Positions 16,468 to 24,389 of a DNA stretch of 34,756 bases are shown piece after piece. The stretch covers positions 1 to 34,756 of the forward strand of contig NZ_CALJPG010000001.1 in assembly GCF_937980635.1 (NCBI RefSeq), read 5' to 3'. The translations under genes and the position numbers were made by a program. Below the pieces are notes generated by a model. That model was not told the DNA's origin. It did no database searches and was given only the letters and a program-made list of their open reading frames with translations. Position 1 is the stretch's first letter. Every line of letters starts with the position of its first letter. The stretch is from an uncultured Campylobacter sp. GTDB taxonomy: Bacteria; Campylobacterota; Campylobacteria; Campylobacterales; Campylobacteraceae.

Positions 16468-16938
16468 TTACGCCTTTATGTTGCGAAATAGACTTAGAAG
16501 CTCGATCGCGCCGCTCATTGCTTCAAAGCCCTTGTTGCCGGCCTTTGAGCCTGCTCGCTCGATCGCCTGCTCGATATTATCGGTAGTTAGCACGCCAAAA
16601 GTCACGGGCGCGCCGTATTTTAGCATGGTGTTTGCGATACCTTTGCTTACCTCGGCGCTTACGTAGTCAAAATGCGGAGTAGAGCCGCGGATCACCGCGC
16701 CTAGGCAGACGACGGCGTCGTAGAGCTTGGAAGCTAGCGCCTTTTCAAGCGCGAGCGGGATCTCAAAAGCGCCCGGCACCAGCATAAGGCTTAAATTTTC
16801 CTCCTTGCCGCCGTGGCGCAAAAACGCATCGTGCGCCCCCTCTACCAGGCGATCTGTGATGATGTGGTTGAAGCGGGCGTTGATGATTAGAATTTTTTCG
16901 CTGCCTTTAAGAGCAAGCGAGCCTTCGATGATTTTCAT
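16468..16938 (-). CDS. ribH: 6,7-dimethyl-8-ribityllumazine synthase
   Basis: RibH condenses the pyrimidinedione and dihydroxybutanone phosphate to lumazine in riboflavin synthesis, forming an icosahedral or pentameric shell. The 156-residue length is standard. Family motifs are ARFN (21-24), VPGAFEIPLA (54-63) and GAVIRGSTPHFDYV (80-93) with the catalytic H89. AAGGAAAA precedes the ATG. It is the first gene of the ribH-nusB-pyrF operon, with one base between it and nusB. Confidence 0.96.
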   Translation of the reverse strand: MKIIEGSLALKGSEKILIINARFNHIITDRLVEGAHDAFLRHGGKEENLSLMLVPGAFEIPLALEKALASKLYDAVVCLGAVIRGSTPHFDYVSAEVSKGIANTMLKYGAPVTFGVLTTDNIEQAIERAGSKAGNKGFEAMSGAIELLSLFRNIKA

Positions 16939-16991
16939 GATTTTCCTTTGCGTTAAATTTAGCGCTAAGCTTAGCTAAATTCGCCAAAATT

Positions 16992-17191
16992 CTAAATTAA
17001 TTTCAGCATCACGGCGCTTGAAATTATGAGAAATAACAGGTGCTTTGCGCGCAGAAATTTTCTCGCGGTGGATGAATGTGCCTAGGATTACGGCGCCGAT
17101 CGTGCGCACTGGCAGCGTGCTTAAGTCCGTAAGTCCAGCCGCACTCAAAAAGCGCTCCGATGAGGACAGAAGCAAAGCCTTTGGTCTTCAT
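16992..17191 (-). pseudogene. Remnant of a small multidrug resistance (SMR) efflux gene
   Basis: From the ATG at 17191 the frame reads MKTKGFASVLIGALFECGWT and then YGLKHA, the classic SMR/SugE N-terminus. One base over, the sequence continues LPVRTIGAVILGTFIHREKI and SARK, matching the third and fourth helices. A further shift gives HLLFLIISSAVMLKLI and a TAG at 16992-16994, the normal hydrophobic C-terminus. Three frames are therefore needed. The total of 200 bases, against about 320 for a whole gene, indicates an internal deletion plus frameshifts. Intact homologues form dimeric drug or guanidinium exporters in the inner membrane. This copy cannot make one. Confidence 0.82.
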
Positions 17192-17273
17192 AAACCGCCT
17201 AAATTTTAAATTTAAAGCGAGATTATATTAGGAGCGAGCTTAGATTGAAATTCATCTTAAAATTAATCCTAAA

Positions 17274-17288
17274 TAATAAATTTTATTA
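17274..17288. promoter_or_regulatory. Candidate Fur/PerR-type operator upstream of sodB
   Basis: TAATAAATTTTATTA is a perfect 7-1-7 inverted repeat centred 28 bases upstream of the -10 box. The 7-1-7 layout is characteristic of Fur and PerR boxes, and sodB genes are often controlled by iron or peroxide regulators. In such AT-rich DNA a chance match is possible. Confidence 0.35.
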
Positions 17289-17308
17289 ATCATTTAGAAA
17301 TTTTAGGA

Positions 17309-17314
17309 TATAAT
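17309..17314 (+). promoter_or_regulatory. sodB -10 box (TATAAT)
   Basis: A perfect TATAAT lies 28 bases before the -1 position of sodB, in a strongly AT-rich tract that contrasts with the GC-rich surroundings. AAAGGAGAG follows before the start codon. Confidence 0.65.
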
Positions 17315-17342
17315 CACCTCAAATCATTTAAAGGAGAGAAAG

Positions 17343-17966
17343 ATGTTTAAACTTAGAGAGTTGCCGTTCGATGCGGCGCACAACGCGGTCGTAAGTAAAG
17401 AAACCTGTGATTATCACCACGGCAAGCACCACGCGACCTATGTGGCGAATTTAAATAAACTTACCGAATCGGGCGAGTTCGCGGGCAAGGGGCTTTACGA
17501 GATCGTAACGGCTGCTAGCGGCGGGCTTTTTAACAACGCCGCGCAGGTTTACAACCACGATTTTTACTGGGATTGCATCGCAAAGCCTAGCGAGGCTTCC
17601 GCAGAGCTAAAATCGGCGCTAGCGGAAAATTTCGCGGATTTTAAAAGCGAGTTTTTGGCTGCTGCTACGGCGCATTTCGGCTCGGGCTGGGTATGGCTCG
17701 CTTACGATCCGAAATCGGGCAAGCTTTGCATCAAAGCGACACAAAACGCCGCCACGCCGGTAACAGAAAGGCTCGTGCCGCTTCTAGTCGTGGACGTTTG
17801 GGAGCACGCGTATTACATAGATGAGCACAACGCGCGTCCGAAATATTTGGAGAAATTCTACGCGGGCATCAACTGGGAGTTCGTCTCAAGTGCCTATGAA
17901 TGGGCGAAAAAAGAGGGTCTCGGCTCGGTGAAATTCTATATTGACGAGCTTCACGGCAGAGATTAA
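17343..17966 (+). CDS. sodB: Superoxide dismutase, iron type
   Basis: SodB converts superoxide to hydrogen peroxide and oxygen in the cytosol. The 207-residue protein has all four metal ligands: H25 in DYHHGKHH, H72 in YNHDFYW, and D151 and H155 in VDVWEHAYY. The Gln just before the second histidine (AAQVYNH) is the iron-type signature. There is no signal peptide. The gene has its own promoter and a strong AAAGGAGAG site. An exact AAATTTTAAAATTT palindrome (17965-17978) begins at the stop codon and may help terminate the transcript. Confidence 0.96.
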   Translation: MFKLRELPFDAAHNAVVSKETCDYHHGKHHATYVANLNKLTESGEFAGKGLYEIVTAASGGLFNNAAQVYNHDFYWDCIAKPSEASAELKSALAENFADFKSEFLAAATAHFGSGWVWLAYDPKSGKLCIKATQNAATPVTERLVPLLVVDVWEHAYYIDEHNARPKYLEKFYAGINWEFVSSAYEWAKKEGLGSVKFYIDELHGRD

Positions 17967-18355
17967 ATTTTAAAATTTAAGCGGACGCGGCGATATAAAA
18001 ATCTGGGTCCGTCGCGCTTCGCTTGCGTGAATTTTAAATTTGCGCGGGCACGTCACAAACGGAAGCGGTGCTACCCGCAGAGCTAAAATCCGTTTAAACG
18101 CATAATCCGAGTAGAGCGGATACGGCTCGTGCAGTACACAAAGCTGAAATCTCTTAAGCGCTCGTAGGTTTGCTACGGACGATAATTGCCGCGGCGTTTA
18201 GCGTACGCGGTCGATCGCTTAAAATTTTAATTCAGAGCTAGCGGCTAAATTTTAAGAGCTTTTCTTGAGATTTAGCCGCAGCAATACCGCTTTTCAACCT
18301 ATCTTTTAAATTTAAAAATTTCATCAAAATCCAGGCGCTAAATTTAATCAAAATT
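17967..18355. other. Convergent spacer after sodB
   Basis: No gene is visible in these 389 bases between the sodB end and the LysE-type gene end. They begin with an AAATTTTAAAATTT palindrome and end in AT-rich, T-rich DNA that could terminate either transcript. Confidence 0.6.
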
Positions 18356-18937
18356 TTAGCCCAAAATCATCCACAGCCCGATCGCGCACATCAGCACCGA
18401 GCAGAAAATTTCGAGGTATTTCAGGTGGGTTTTCAGCAGATTTTTTAGCACCGCTCCGCCCAGCGCGTAGATGCTAAGGCAGATGCTTTCGCTTACGCAC
18501 AGCGTAGCGACGAGGGCGAAGGTGCGCGCGCCGAAAAGATTGTCCGCATCCAAAAACGGCGGAAAGAGCGCGGTGAAAAATATCCACGCCTTGGGGTTTG
18601 AGACCGCGACTACGAAGCCTTGCAAGAAGATATTTTCGCTGCGCTTTTGTTTTTGCAGCTTAAAATTTCCGCGCGCTAAAAAGGTCGCGACGCCTAGATA
18701 GAAAATATACGCGCCGCCTAAAATTTTAATCGCGCTAAGCGCCGCAGGGTGCGCAAGCAGAATGCCCGCGACGCCGAATATACACGCAAGTGCCACGGCC
18801 GCGACGCCCAGCACCTGCGCCAGCAGCGCAGGTAGCGCTCTAAGATAGCCGCGCGCGATGCCGAGATTTAGCGCGTAGGTCATGTTGATGCCCGGCATCA
18901 GCGATATCGGAAAGATCGTAAGGAAAAACAAAAGCAT
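18356..18937 (-). CDS. LysE/RhtB-family amino acid exporter
   Basis: This is an inner-membrane protein of 193 residues with about six hydrophobic segments, typical of LysE/RhtB exporters that expel amino acids or related metabolites. The N-terminal SLMPGINMTYALNLGIARG carries the family's proline-glycine motif, and VVAVSNPKAWIFF (about residues 109-121) is the second conserved block. Substrate cannot be read from sequence. C. jejuni has a LysE-type gene close to dapD as I recall, so this may be the displaced counterpart. The ATG is the only reasonable start. Confidence 0.88.
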   Translation of the reverse strand: MLLFFLTIFPISLMPGINMTYALNLGIARGYLRALPALLAQVLGVAAVALACIFGVAGILLAHPAALSAIKILGGAYIFYLGVATFLARGNFKLQKQKRSENIFLQGFVVAVSNPKAWIFFTALFPPFLDADNLFGARTFALVATLCVSESICLSIYALGGAVLKNLLKTHLKYLEIFCSVLMCAIGLWMILG

Positions 18938-19245
18938 TACAAACCCCTAAATTGCGGCTAAATTTTAAATTTATCGCGAGCCTGTCGCGGAAATTTTAAG
19001 GTGCGGCGGCAAATGAAATTTTAAAATTCCGCCGCGTCTTTTTGCGATTATCATCACGCTTGCACGGCACGTGCAGATAAAATTTTAAAATTCTATGTGC
19101 CTTAGCACAAAACATATCGCAGCGTAGCGTGCAGCATCGCGTAAAAACTCACGTCGCAGCGCATGTAACACAGTGGATAAAATTTTAAAATTCTACCGCA
19201 CCGCCGCAGGTAAATTTAAAATTTAAAACTCTCGCGGCTTTAAAT
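18938..19245. other. Spacer with repeated AAATTTTAAAATT words and a GC hairpin
   Basis: Near-copies of the AAATTTTAAAATTT palindrome, each ending AAAATTC, occur at about 19018, 19080 and 19180. The first lies between GCGGCGG and CCGCCGC arms, making a possible stem-loop. No gene is seen. Confidence 0.6.
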
Positions 19246-20613
19246 TTAGCCGAAAATCCCGTATCCGAAGATCACCGCGATGATAAGCGGCAGGATAAAT
19301 TTGACGTACAAAAACCAAACTCCCGCGAGCCTCGCGCTCAAATCGCCTTCGTTGGTGAGCTCGTAGATCGCGTCCTTTTTCAGCACCCAGCCCACGTAGA
19401 TGCAGCATAGAAGCGCCGTTAGCACGAAAAATACGTTCGCGCTTACGAAGTCGAAGGCGTCGAAAACCGAGCGCCCTAGAATTTTAACGTCCGCAAGCAC
19501 GCTGCTTGAGAGTATGCAGGGCAGGTTGCCGAGCACGAAGACGCCGCCGAGCGTTAAATTTACCGCCTTTAACGTTGAAAAGCCGAAGCGCTCCTCGACG
19601 AAATTTATGATGACCTGATAGATCGTGATCGACGTCGTAAGCGCGGCGATGAGCAAAATCGAGAGAAAGACCACCGCGACGGCGTTGCCGAACGGCATAT
19701 GCGAAAACGCGATCGGCAGGCTTTTAAAAACTAGCGACGAGCCGCTGCTCGGCTCAAGCCCCGCGCTAAAGAGCGACGGGAAGATCATAAAGCCTGCAAG
19801 CACGGCGATGAGCGTGTTTACGACTGCGGTGATGGTGGCCGTTTGCATCAGCTTCTCGTCTTTGTTGAGGAAGCTAGACAGCGTGATCATGACGCCGAAT
19901 CCGAGCGAGAGCGCGAAAAAGACCTGTCCTAAGACGTCGATCAAAAGCTTGGGCGTGATCTTTGCGAAATCGACACCGAGATAAAATTTCACGCCCTCTT
20001 TTGCGCCTTCGAGCGTTAAATTTGTAAGGATCACTGCGATGAAGCACAAAAATAGCGCGGGCATTAGAAATTTTACGAATTTTTCGATCCCCTCGATGAT
20101 GCCGTTTTTCAAAATATACCAGTTGATCGCTATGAAAACGATCGTGTAAGCTCCGACGCCAAGCGGGCTATTTTCGATATGATCTGCGTAGAATTTTTGC
20201 GTAAATGCGGGGTCTGTGATCCGCGCGGAGAGGTCGAAGTTGCCGCTTACGATGTTTACGATGTAGGTTAGCACCCAGCCGCCAAGGACCATATAGTAGG
20301 CCAAAATTCCAAACGCGCCGATTACGCCCATGATGCCTACGATCTTCCATGCGGGCTTTATGCGCGAACCGTCCTTTTTAGGCGCTGTGAAGGCATCGAC
20401 GCAGTTTCTTAGCGCGCGACGTCCGATGACGTTTTCTACTAAGATCATCGGGATTCCAAGCACGATCATCGCGATGCAAAATACGAGCACGTAGGCGCCG
20501 CCGCCGTTTTGCCCGACTAAATACGGAAACCGCCATGTACAACCAAAGCCGATCGTGGCGCCCGCGACGGTTAAGATATATGTGAGCTTGCTGCTCCAGG
20601 TCTGTCTCGGCAC
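19246..20613 (-). CDS. Sodium-dependent transporter, neurotransmitter:sodium symporter (SNF) family
   Basis: This LeuT-fold inner-membrane symporter imports a small solute, often an amino acid, with sodium. The 455 residues have about 11-12 hydrophobic segments. The N-terminal block TVAGATIGFGCTWRFPYLVG and NGGGAYV is diagnostic of the family (sodium and substrate site in helix 1). The start is GTG with AAGGAGGG a few bases upstream, overlapping the rsfS stop region. The gap to rsfS is only 9 bases, so the gene is probably the last of the serS-nadD-rsfS transcript. Substrate is not predictable. Confidence 0.92.
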   Translation of the reverse strand: MPRQTWSSKLTYILTVAGATIGFGCTWRFPYLVGQNGGGAYVLVFCIAMIVLGIPMILVENVIGRRALRNCVDAFTAPKKDGSRIKPAWKIVGIMGVIGAFGILAYYMVLGGWVLTYIVNIVSGNFDLSARITDPAFTQKFYADHIENSPLGVGAYTIVFIAINWYILKNGIIEGIEKFVKFLMPALFLCFIAVILTNLTLEGAKEGVKFYLGVDFAKITPKLLIDVLGQVFFALSLGFGVMITLSSFLNKDEKLMQTATITAVVNTLIAVLAGFMIFPSLFSAGLEPSSGSSLVFKSLPIAFSHMPFGNAVAVVFLSILLIAALTTSITIYQVIINFVEERFGFSTLKAVNLTLGGVFVLGNLPCILSSSVLADVKILGRSVFDAFDFVSANVFFVLTALLCCIYVGWVLKKDAIYELTNEGDLSARLAGVWFLYVKFILPLIIAVIFGYGIFG

Positions 20614-20622
20614 GCTCCCTCC

Positions 20623-20958
20623 TTAAAATTGCTCTTTTTTGAGCTTGTCGAGGAAGTCCTCGATATTGTATTTGGCGCGGTAAGCCTCGCTGATGAGATG
20701 GACTATGATGTCGCCGAGATCGACGACGCTCCACTCATCTCCGCTTTCGATAGCCAAAAACTCCTCGCCGAGCGGCTTTAGCACGCTTTTTAGCTCCTCG
20801 ATAAGCGAGGCTGCATGGCGGGAGGTTAGCGTAGTGGCGATAACTACGAGTTTTGCGATGTATTCGCGCTCACTCATATCGATGATCTGGACATCTTCGG
20901 CTTTCTTTTCGTTTAAAATTTCGGCGATCCGCTCCGCCCTTTGCTTTGGATCTTGCAT
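20623..20958 (-). CDS. rsfS: Ribosome silencing factor RsfS
   Basis: RsfS binds ribosomal protein L14 and blocks subunit joining when nutrients are short. From the ATG at 20958 it is 111 residues, the family's usual length. It has the DUF143 motifs ADDVQIID-like AEDVQIIDMSE, VVIATTLTSRHAASLIEEL and WSVVDLGDIIVHLISEAYRAKYNIE. AAAGGAAAG precedes the ATG. The upstream nadD frame runs straight into it without a stop, so both a free and a NadD-fused form are possible. The ending overlaps the ribosome binding site of the SNF transporter gene. Confidence 0.9.
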   Translation of the reverse strand: MQDPKQRAERIAEILNEKKAEDVQIIDMSEREYIAKLVVIATTLTSRHAASLIEELKSVLKPLGEEFLAIESGDEWSVVDLGDIIVHLISEAYRAKYNIEDFLDKLKKEQF

Positions 20959-22233
20959 ATCTTTCCTTTTATAAAATTTTATGACCTCTGCTGCGATCTT
21001 GGGCGGAATTTCGCCTTTGAAATCTCGCCTAAAACCGCTTGAGCTCGCATCTACGTCAATCTCGATGCGCCTTAGAGCCGCCCACTGTCGCGGGATCTCG
21101 TAGCCCGGCCTCGTAAGCACCGCAAACTCCGCCAACTTCTGCAGCTCGCTAAAATCGCGCCATTTATGAAGCTCGGCTAGGTTGTCGGCACCCACGACGA
21201 TGTAGAGCTTTGAGACTGTATATGCGCCGCCTGTGCTACCTATGCAATTTACTACGTTGCCTGCGCTATGCGCGTCGTTCATATCATTTATGTCGCTCGC
21301 ATCGCTTGCGTTATTTGCTTGACCTGCGCCGTTTGTATCATTCGCACCGTTTGCGTTATCATTTGCTTTACTTGCGCTGCTTACGTTATTTGCTCTACCC
21401 ATGCCGTTTGTTTCATTTGCGCTACCGCTTACGTTGCATACGCCGTCTGCGCCGCCACTTGGAATTTTATTCGCGCCTGAAATTTCATCCGCATCCGAAC
21501 TCTCGCTCGCTATGCTACTTGGAATTTCGCGGTTTTTTGCGTTTGAAATTTCGCTCGCATTTGAAATTTTATCTGCGTTTTGGATTTTACTCGCGCCGTC
21601 CTTGCTATCCACCTTGCTTTGCGAAATTTTGTCCATTTCGCTTTTGCTACCAACCAAAATTTGATCCGCCATTCCGCCTTGCAGAGCTTCGTTTTTTGCG
21701 TTAGCGGGGATGTCCGTCCCGCCCGTACTATCGACAGAGCAGGCGTCGCCGCCTAGAATTTTACCTATATCGCATGACAAAGCCCCGTCCGTCTTCTCGA
21801 GTAAAATTTCGCTCGCGCTGCCAGGAGTATAAGCACCGGCAGAAATTTTATTTGCAATATTTGCGCCGTTAGGTAGAGCCCTATCCGTTATGGCTGTCGG
21901 GGCTTCATTCGTTTTGCCTGCCGTCTCCGCCGCGATTTTGCTGTTCGCGCCGTATTTTTCGAGCAGAAATTTCACGCTTTGTATCGTGGGTACCGGGCAG
22001 TTTTGCGAAATTTCATAATCGCTTACCTCCACGCCCGGGGCGTCGCTCCACAGCGCGCGGCACCATCTGAGCCGCAGCTGCGGCGGCGCCGAAAAGCTCT
22101 TTTTAAACGGGTTTAGAAACGACGGCATTATGATTAGCAAGTCGGGCTTTAAGCTCGATAAAATCGCCTTCACCGCGGCGTCGTGTCCTGCGTGCGGCGG
22201 ATCGAAACTGCCGCCGAAAAGCGCGATCTTCAC
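20623..22233 (-). CDS. nadD: Nicotinate-nucleotide adenylyltransferase (NadD) with 245-residue insert, in frame with RsfS
   Basis: NadD adenylates nicotinate mononucleotide in NAD synthesis. The start is GTG at 22233, seven bases after GGAG and overlapping the preceding stop as GTGA. The nucleotidyl-transfer motif GGSFDPPHAGH is at residues 8-18. The core resumes at SKLYIVVGADNLAELHKW and ends VIKFYKRKD; without residues 96-340 it is about 180 residues, the normal NadD size. The insert is rich in Asn, Ala, Ser, Asp and Gly, with repeats like NANGANDTNGAGQANNASDA. There is no stop between NadD and RsfS, so one 536-residue fusion can be made. A ribosome binding site before the RsfS ATG shows it can also start alone. 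Confidence 0.86.
   Translation of the reverse strand: MKIALFGGSFDPPHAGHDAAVKAILSSLKPDLLIIMPSFLNPFKKSFSAPPQLRLRWCRALWSDAPGVEVSDYEISQNCPVPTIQSVKFLLEKYGANSKIAAETAGKTNEAPTAITDRALPNGANIANKISAGAYTPGSASEILLEKTDGALSCDIGKILGGDACSVDSTGGTDIPANAKNEALQGGMADQILVGSKSEMDKISQSKVDSKDGASKIQNADKISNASEISNAKNREIPSSIASESSDADEISGANKIPSGGADGVCNVSGSANETNGMGRANNVSSASKANDNANGANDTNGAGQANNASDASDINDMNDAHSAGNVVNCIGSTGGAYTVSKLYIVVGADNLAELHKWRDFSELQKLAEFAVLTRPGYEIPRQWAALRRIEIDVDASSSGFRRDFKGEIPPKIAAEVIKFYKRKDMQDPKQRAERIAEILNEKKAEDVQIIDMSEREYIAKLVVIATTLTSRHAASLIEELKSVLKPLGEEFLAIESGDEWSVVDLGDIIVHLISEAYRAKYNIEDFLDKLKKEQF
21214..21948 (-). repeat. Low-complexity in-frame insert within nadD
   Basis: These 735 bases encode the extra NadD segment. 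The distal half is an imperfect short-period repeat of GCAAATGAT/AACGC-type words. The proximal half has AAAATTT words encoding Lys-Ile and Glu-Ile (SKIQNADKISNASEISNAK). No stop interrupts the coding frame. Confidence 0.78.
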
Positions 22234-23018
22234 GCGCCCGCTCCGCGCCGTTTCGCGCCGCAAAATTTCTCGCTCTTCGCCGCAAATTCCGCGGTATAAA
22301 ATTTTGCGCGCCGCAATCTTGTTTTATGAAATTTCACGCCGCAAAATTCTATTTCGTCAAATTTTGTTGCAAAAAATCCCGCGTTTTGCGGCGCGGTAAA
22401 TTTAAAAGGCGCAGCGGCACAAAGGCTAGGACTGCGTCGCAGCCCTTTTGCGGCGGCAAATTTTAAAAGCGCGCCATCGCGGAATTTTACTCCGCCGAAT
22501 TTCGCTGCGTTAAATTTCATTTTAAGCTCTAAATTTGGCGTCTGGAACTTCATCTCGTGAAATTTCGCGCCGTGAAATTTAGCCGCATAAAATTTCGCAG
22601 TGCGATTTAAAAAACTCGTTTCTCGCAATTCTGCTTTGTAAAATTTGACGCCGCGTATCCTAAATTTTGATTTGCAGAATTCCGTGCCGCGAAAGTTTGT
22701 TCCTAAAAAATTCGTCCCGTAGGTTGTAAATTTCGCGCTATCAAATTTCTCGTCGTGAAATTTAAAATGCGAGTGCTGTGATTGCCGAATTTGTCGCGTA
22801 TGACGAAGCGTTTCATTGCAAAATTTAAAACCGCGAAACTCGGCATCGCGCGCCCTGGGCTTTGCGCCGCAAAATTCCGCTTCGCCGAATTTTGTTGCAA
22901 AAAATCCTACGTTTTGCGGCGCGAAAAATTTAACGCCACGCCCCCTAAATTTTTCCGCGCAAAATCCAGCGGTTGCGAAGCGGGCATTAGAATTTTGGTC
23001 TTTGTAAGGCTTTCGCAC
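22230..23018 (-). CDS. KF-rich pentapeptide-like ORF between serS and nadD, unknown function
   Basis: The 262-codon frame begins with GTG seven bases after the serS stop and ends in a GTGA overlap with nadD. It is built of near-pentapeptide units with central Phe and Ala two before it, for example AEFRGFKF, TNFLGTNFRGTEF and YAAKFHGAKFHEMKF. Many units come from AAATTT codons. A right-handed pentapeptide beta-helix is conceivable, but the pattern is irregular and very cationic. A 14-residue stretch near the N-terminus (APQNVGFFATKFGE) recurs near the C-terminus (APQNAGFFATKFDE), showing internal duplication. It may be filler kept open to couple serS to nadD rather than a functional protein. 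Confidence 0.45.
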   Translation of the reverse strand: MRKPYKDQNSNARFATAGFCAEKFRGRGVKFFAPQNVGFFATKFGEAEFCGAKPRARDAEFRGFKFCNETLRHTRQIRQSQHSHFKFHDEKFDSAKFTTYGTNFLGTNFRGTEFCKSKFRIRGVKFYKAELRETSFLNRTAKFYAAKFHGAKFHEMKFQTPNLELKMKFNAAKFGGVKFRDGALLKFAAAKGLRRSPSLCAAAPFKFTAPQNAGFFATKFDEIEFCGVKFHKTRLRRAKFYTAEFAAKSEKFCGAKRRGAGA

Positions 23019-23025
23019 GGGCCGC

Positions 23026-24276
23026 CTACATATATTTTTCTAAAACGCGTGGGATTTCGATGCTGCCGTCCTTGCGCTGGTAGTTTTCCATCACCGCTAT
23101 CAGCGTGCGTCCGACCGCGAGCGAGGAGCCGTTTAGCGTGTGAACGAGGCTGTTTTTTTTGCCGTCTTTGAAGCGGATCTTGGCTCTGCGCGCCTGAAAA
23201 TCGCGGCAGTTGCTGATCGAGCTGATCTCTCTGTATTGGTTCTGCCCTGGCAGCCAAACCTCCAAATCCACGGTCTTTGCGGCGCTAAAGCCAAGATCGC
23301 CGCTGCAAAGCAGCATGTGCCTGTGCGGAAGGCCAAGGCTGCTTAGCAGATCACTCGCGCATGAAATCATCTCCTCAAGCATCTTTGCGCTATCTTCGGG
23401 GCGCGTGATGGCGACGAGCTCGACTTTTTCGAACTGGTGTTGGCGGATCATGCCGCGCGTATCGCGCCCCGCCGAGCCTGCCTCCTTGCGAAAGCAGTGG
23501 CTGTAACTGGTGAGCTTGATCGGCAGCTCCTCGCTACGTAAAATTTCATCGTTAAAGAGATTCGTCGCCGTAACCTCGCTCGTAGGGATGAGGTAGAGGT
23601 TTTGCTCCTCGTCGTCAACGCGGTAGAGGTCGTCTTTAAATTTAGGCAGCTGACCCGTGCCGTATAGGATCTGATCGCGCACCAAAAACGGCATATTTAC
23701 GAGCTCGAAGCCGCGCGAGTTATTAAATTCGATCATGTAATTGATGAGAGCCATATTCAGCTTTGCGCCCAGCCCGCGGATCGCGGTAAAGCGGCTGCCG
23801 CTGAGTTTAACGCCGCGCTCGAAATCAAGCCATCCCAGCGCCTCGCCGAGCTCGAAGTGCTGCTTGGGCGCGAAGTCGAATGTGCGCGGATCAAGCACCT
23901 TTTTGATACAGACGTTTTCGCTCTCATCCGCACCGATCGGCACGTCGTCGTCGATGATATTCGGCACGCACGCGGCGATCGCTTCTAAGCTTTGCTCGCG
24001 CTCATTTACGAGCTCGCTTAGGCATTGGATCTTTTGCTTGTTTTCCTCAAGCTGCGATTTTAGCGCGCCTACGTCCTTGCCCTCGCGTGCGGCGAGGCCG
24101 AGCTCCTTACTCTTTGCATTTTGCACGGCTTGGAGGTTTTCCAGTTCTGTTTTTTTGGATTTTAGCTCGTTATAGGCATCTAGTAGCGATTGCAGGGTTT
24201 GCGGCGGGACTTTTTTGGCGATAAGTTTTTTATTAAATTCGTCGAAGTTTGTCTCGATAAGTTTTAAATTTATCAT
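23026..24276 (-). CDS. serS: Seryl-tRNA synthetase
   Basis: SerS charges tRNA-Ser. The 416-residue protein has the N-terminal helical coiled-coil arm (about residues 30-105). The class II catalytic core follows, with motif 2 around SHCFRKEAGSAGRDTRGMIR, QHQFEKVE, and motif 3 near LNGSSLAVGRTLIAVMENYQ. It is complete, ending VLEKYM. The ATG at 24276 is clear. It is divergent from the nickel operon and leads the gene set through nadD and rsfS. Confidence 0.97.
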   Translation of the reverse strand: MINLKLIETNFDEFNKKLIAKKVPPQTLQSLLDAYNELKSKKTELENLQAVQNAKSKELGLAAREGKDVGALKSQLEENKQKIQCLSELVNEREQSLEAIAACVPNIIDDDVPIGADESENVCIKKVLDPRTFDFAPKQHFELGEALGWLDFERGVKLSGSRFTAIRGLGAKLNMALINYMIEFNNSRGFELVNMPFLVRDQILYGTGQLPKFKDDLYRVDDEEQNLYLIPTSEVTATNLFNDEILRSEELPIKLTSYSHCFRKEAGSAGRDTRGMIRQHQFEKVELVAITRPEDSAKMLEEMISCASDLLSSLGLPHRHMLLCSGDLGFSAAKTVDLEVWLPGQNQYREISSISNCRDFQARRAKIRFKDGKKNSLVHTLNGSSLAVGRTLIAVMENYQRKDGSIEIPRVLEKYM

Positions 24277-24380
24277 TTTCTGCCTCTTTTTGGTAATTTA
24301 AATTGCGACATTTTAACTAAAGTTTGCTTTAAATACTCAAAATAAACCCACATTTAAGCAATACGGATGAAAAAAAGTGA

Positions 24381-24386
24381 TACAAT
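24381..24386 (+). promoter_or_regulatory. Candidate -10 box (TACAAT) of the nickel operon
   Basis: TGATACAAT lies in the AT-rich serS-nikK divergent region 30 bases before the nikK ATG. The inverted repeat proposed as a NikR site begins four bases downstream of the box. Confidence 0.5.
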
Positions 24387-24389
24387 TCC

